Positions 62,486-64,000 of a stretch of DNA of 64,000 bases are shown here, in pieces. The notes under the pieces are model-generated. The model saw only the letters and a list, made by a program, of their open reading frames with translations, had not been told where the DNA came from and ran no database searches. Numbering within the stretch: the stretch's first letter is position 1; every line of letters starts with the position of its first letter. The translations under genes were made by a program, and so were the position numbers. The DNA is from Nitrospirota bacterium (GTDB lineage: Bacteria; Nitrospirota; Thermodesulfovibrionia; Thermodesulfovibrionales; Dissulfurispiraceae), in assembly GCA_023476565.1 (NCBI GenBank), contig JAMCVZ010000053.1, forward strand, positions 1 to 64,000, read 5' to 3'.

Positions 62486-63346
62486 TCAGCTCCTCGAATC
62501 CTTGACTTCATACCTTTCTTTCAAAGATTCACCAACAAAATTAAAACAAAATACCGCTATTGACAGCGCCATGCCCGGAAAGAGAACCGTCCATGGCGCT
62601 GTCAGTATATAGGCCCTGTTTGCGCTTATCATCGACCCCCACGTAGGTGCCGGCGGCTGGGCTCCGAGGCCCAGAAAGCTGAGCGTAGCCTCCGTGAGCA
62701 TGAACCCGCCGAGCTTGACGCCCATCATGACAAGGCTCAGGGGGATGCAGAGCGGGGCTATATGCACAAGCATAATTCTCAGGTTGCCGCATCCCACAGC
62801 CCGCGCCGCGTCTACGAAAGCCATGTCTTTAAGGGTCAGCACGTGGCCCCTTACCAGCCGTGCGAAAGATGTCCATCCGACCGCCGACAGCGCGATCATC
62901 ACCGTATAAATGCCTGGAGGCAGAATTACCGAAACGGCGATCGCGAGGAGCAGCGAAGGAAAGGAAAGGATAAAATCCACTATGGACATGACAACGGCAT
63001 CAAAGCGGCCGCCGAAATATCCCGAAGCAAGGCCCACGGCAAAGCCGATGACCGTCGAAACGAAGGCGGCAAGGACAGCGACACCTATGGATATCTTGCC
63101 CCCGTAGATAATCCTGGAGAAAACGTCTCTTCCCTTGCTGTCTGTTCCAAGGGGATGATCCCATGCAGGCGGCATTTTTAAAGACTCAAGCTCAATTTTG
63201 TTGGGATCGTAAAGGGGCAGCAGCGGCGATAAAACAGAGATAATAAACAGGAAGGCGATCACGAAGAGAGGCAGCAGTAATTTCAGGTTGCCCGGGAAAA
63301 ACCTCTTCAATGGGCTTCCCGGTCTATTTTTATTTATCATCGGCAT
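62486..63346 (-). CDS. dppC: Dipeptide/oligopeptide ABC transporter permease, DppC type
   Basis: Inner-membrane permease of 286 aa. HPLGTDSKGRDVFSRIIYGG near residue 50, the EAA loop DAARAVGCGNLRIMLVHIAP and LSFLGLGAQPPAPTWGSM are diagnostic of the DppC/OppC/NikC group. Six membrane segments are visible. It overlaps the dppB gene by 17 bp. ATPases and binding protein are outside the window, so the substrate cannot be set; nickel and peptide systems look alike. Confidence 0.92.
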   Translation of the reverse strand: MPMINKNRPGSPLKRFFPGNLKLLLPLFVIAFLFIISVLSPLLPLYDPNKIELESLKMPPAWDHPLGTDSKGRDVFSRIIYGGKISIGVAVLAAFVSTVIGFAVGLASGYFGGRFDAVVMSIVDFILSFPSLLLAIAVSVILPPGIYTVMIALSAVGWTSFARLVRGHVLTLKDMAFVDAARAVGCGNLRIMLVHIAPLCIPLSLVMMGVKLGGFMLTEATLSFLGLGAQPPAPTWGSMISANRAYILTAPWTVLFPGMALSIAVFCFNFVGESLKERYEVKDSRS

Positions 63347-64000
63347 GAAGCCTTATCCTCGGATCGAGATAGTGATAGAGCAGGTCCGTAATCAGGTTGA
63401 CGAAAACAAAAACCGCCGTACCGACAATTATGCATCCCATGATCACCGGGTAATCCCGCTTTATTATCCCTTCCATCGTAAACCTGCCTATGCCGTCCCA
63501 GCCGAATATAGTCTCGGTAACGACTGCGCCGTTGAGGTAGCTCCCGAAATCAAGTCCGATAATAGTGACTATGGGGATGACGGCGTTCTTCAGCACATGG
63601 CTTATATGTATCCTCAGCGACGGCAAACCCTTTGCCCTCGCCGTGTTTATATAAGGCATCTTCAATATATCCGAGACGGTTGCCTTTGTGATTCTTATCA
63701 AGGCCGACATCGCGGGTATGGACAGGACAAACGCGGGGAGAGCGAGAAACCTGATGTCCCCGGTCCCCGACGGAGGGAACAGTTTCAGCTTGAGGCTGAA
63801 GATTATCATTACGATTATCGCGCTCCAGAATACGGGGATACTGAGGCCCGCAAGGGAAGCCGCATTAATAAACTTTTCGATAAACCGCCCTTTCCTGTGG
63901 GCCGATAAAAACCCCAGGATTATGCCGGAGGGGACAGCTATGAACATCGCTGCAAAGGCAAGCCTCATCGTGTTCGGAAATTTCAGGACAATGTCCGAAA
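63330..64000 (-). CDS. dppB: Dipeptide/oligopeptide ABC transporter permease, DppB type (5' end outside window)
   Basis: Partial gene: the frame stays open to the right edge, and the residues before MRLAFAAM (SDIVLKFPNT) continue the family pattern. PSGIILGFLSAHRKGRFIEK, the EAA loop NTARAKGLPSLRIHISHVLK, and TETIFGWDGIGRF are hallmarks of DppB/OppB. It partners DppC to form the channel. Confidence 0.9.
   Translation of the reverse strand, partial: SDIVLKFPNTMRLAFAAMFIAVPSGIILGFLSAHRKGRFIEKFINAASLAGLSIPVFWSAIIVMIIFSLKLKLFPPSGTGDIRFLALPAFVLSIPAMSALIRITKATVSDILKMPYINTARAKGLPSLRIHISHVLKNAVIPIVTIIGLDFGSYLNGAVVTETIFGWDGIGRFTMEGIIKRDYPVIMGCIIVGTAVFVFVNLITDLLYHYLDPRIRLHADDK

Noticed and set aside
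1-64000. CRISPR array
   Set aside because: No regularly spaced direct repeats with unique spacers were found. The recurrent sequences are isolated palindromes at distant loci.

Overview
The window reads as chromosome of a free-living, Gram-negative, respiratory bacterium of about 50% GC. A four-subunit pyruvate:ferredoxin oxidoreductase, a 13-gene complex I operon, a Rieske/cytochrome b-c fusion complex, BioW and a merR/ihfA/tRNA-Pro neighbourhood fit an uncultured Nitrospirota or a deltaproteobacterial relative. That placement is inference; there is no rRNA gene here to test it.

Layout. 0.2-3.2 kb: branched-chain amino acid ABC transporter (livG, livM, livH). 3.2-9.8 kb: cell-wall turnover (M48 lipoprotein protease, NagA-like deacetylase, DUF1460 amidase-like protein, AmpG permease, NagZ). 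9.9-18.2 kb: housekeeping and signalling (MscS, RsmI, rubrerythrin-like, NadE, PilZ, BioW, lipid kinase, GGDEF response regulator). 18.3-21.3 kb: porCDAB. 21.5-22.2 kb: a Crp-family regulator between two copies of a palindromic repeat. 22.4-33.2 kb: the accessory region of most interest. 33.3-38.2 kb: pentose phosphate operon (tkt, tal, rpiB, zwf) with a near-consensus promoter. 38.6-53.7 kb: nuoA-N. 53.8-57.4 kb: gnd and the cytochrome bc complex. 58-59.3 kb: a membrane protein followed by gene remnants. 59.3-61.8 kb: a decayed integrated element at tRNA-Pro, merR and ihfA. 61.9-64 kb: dksA and a dipeptide-type permease pair running off the right edge.

The candidate undescribed system is a lower-GC operon at 22.4-31.2 kb. 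A FabF-like ketosynthase, an acyl carrier protein and a fusion of a LuxD-like acyltransferase to a SAM methyltransferase overlap one another, and run with a 10-bp gap into a membrane histidine kinase, a second kinase with an eroded ATP-binding domain, and a REC-PAS-kinase protein. The ketosynthase has Tyr where FabF has catalytic His303. Divergently transcribed is a membrane GGDEF protein whose sensor half resembles that of the membrane kinase. I infer a fatty-acyl-derived signal or lipid made and sensed by one locus; no product can be read from sequence.

The second theme is unusual repeats. Six loci carry a palindrome with ends GGGGACAGTCCC, all in the same orientation, and one encodes the NuoM tail. 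A separate class of inverted repeats has arms built of tandem 6-8 nt words. One such element sits in frame in both nagA and the lipid kinase gene, giving recognisably similar inserted peptides, and a related copy forms the signal peptide region of the M48 protease.
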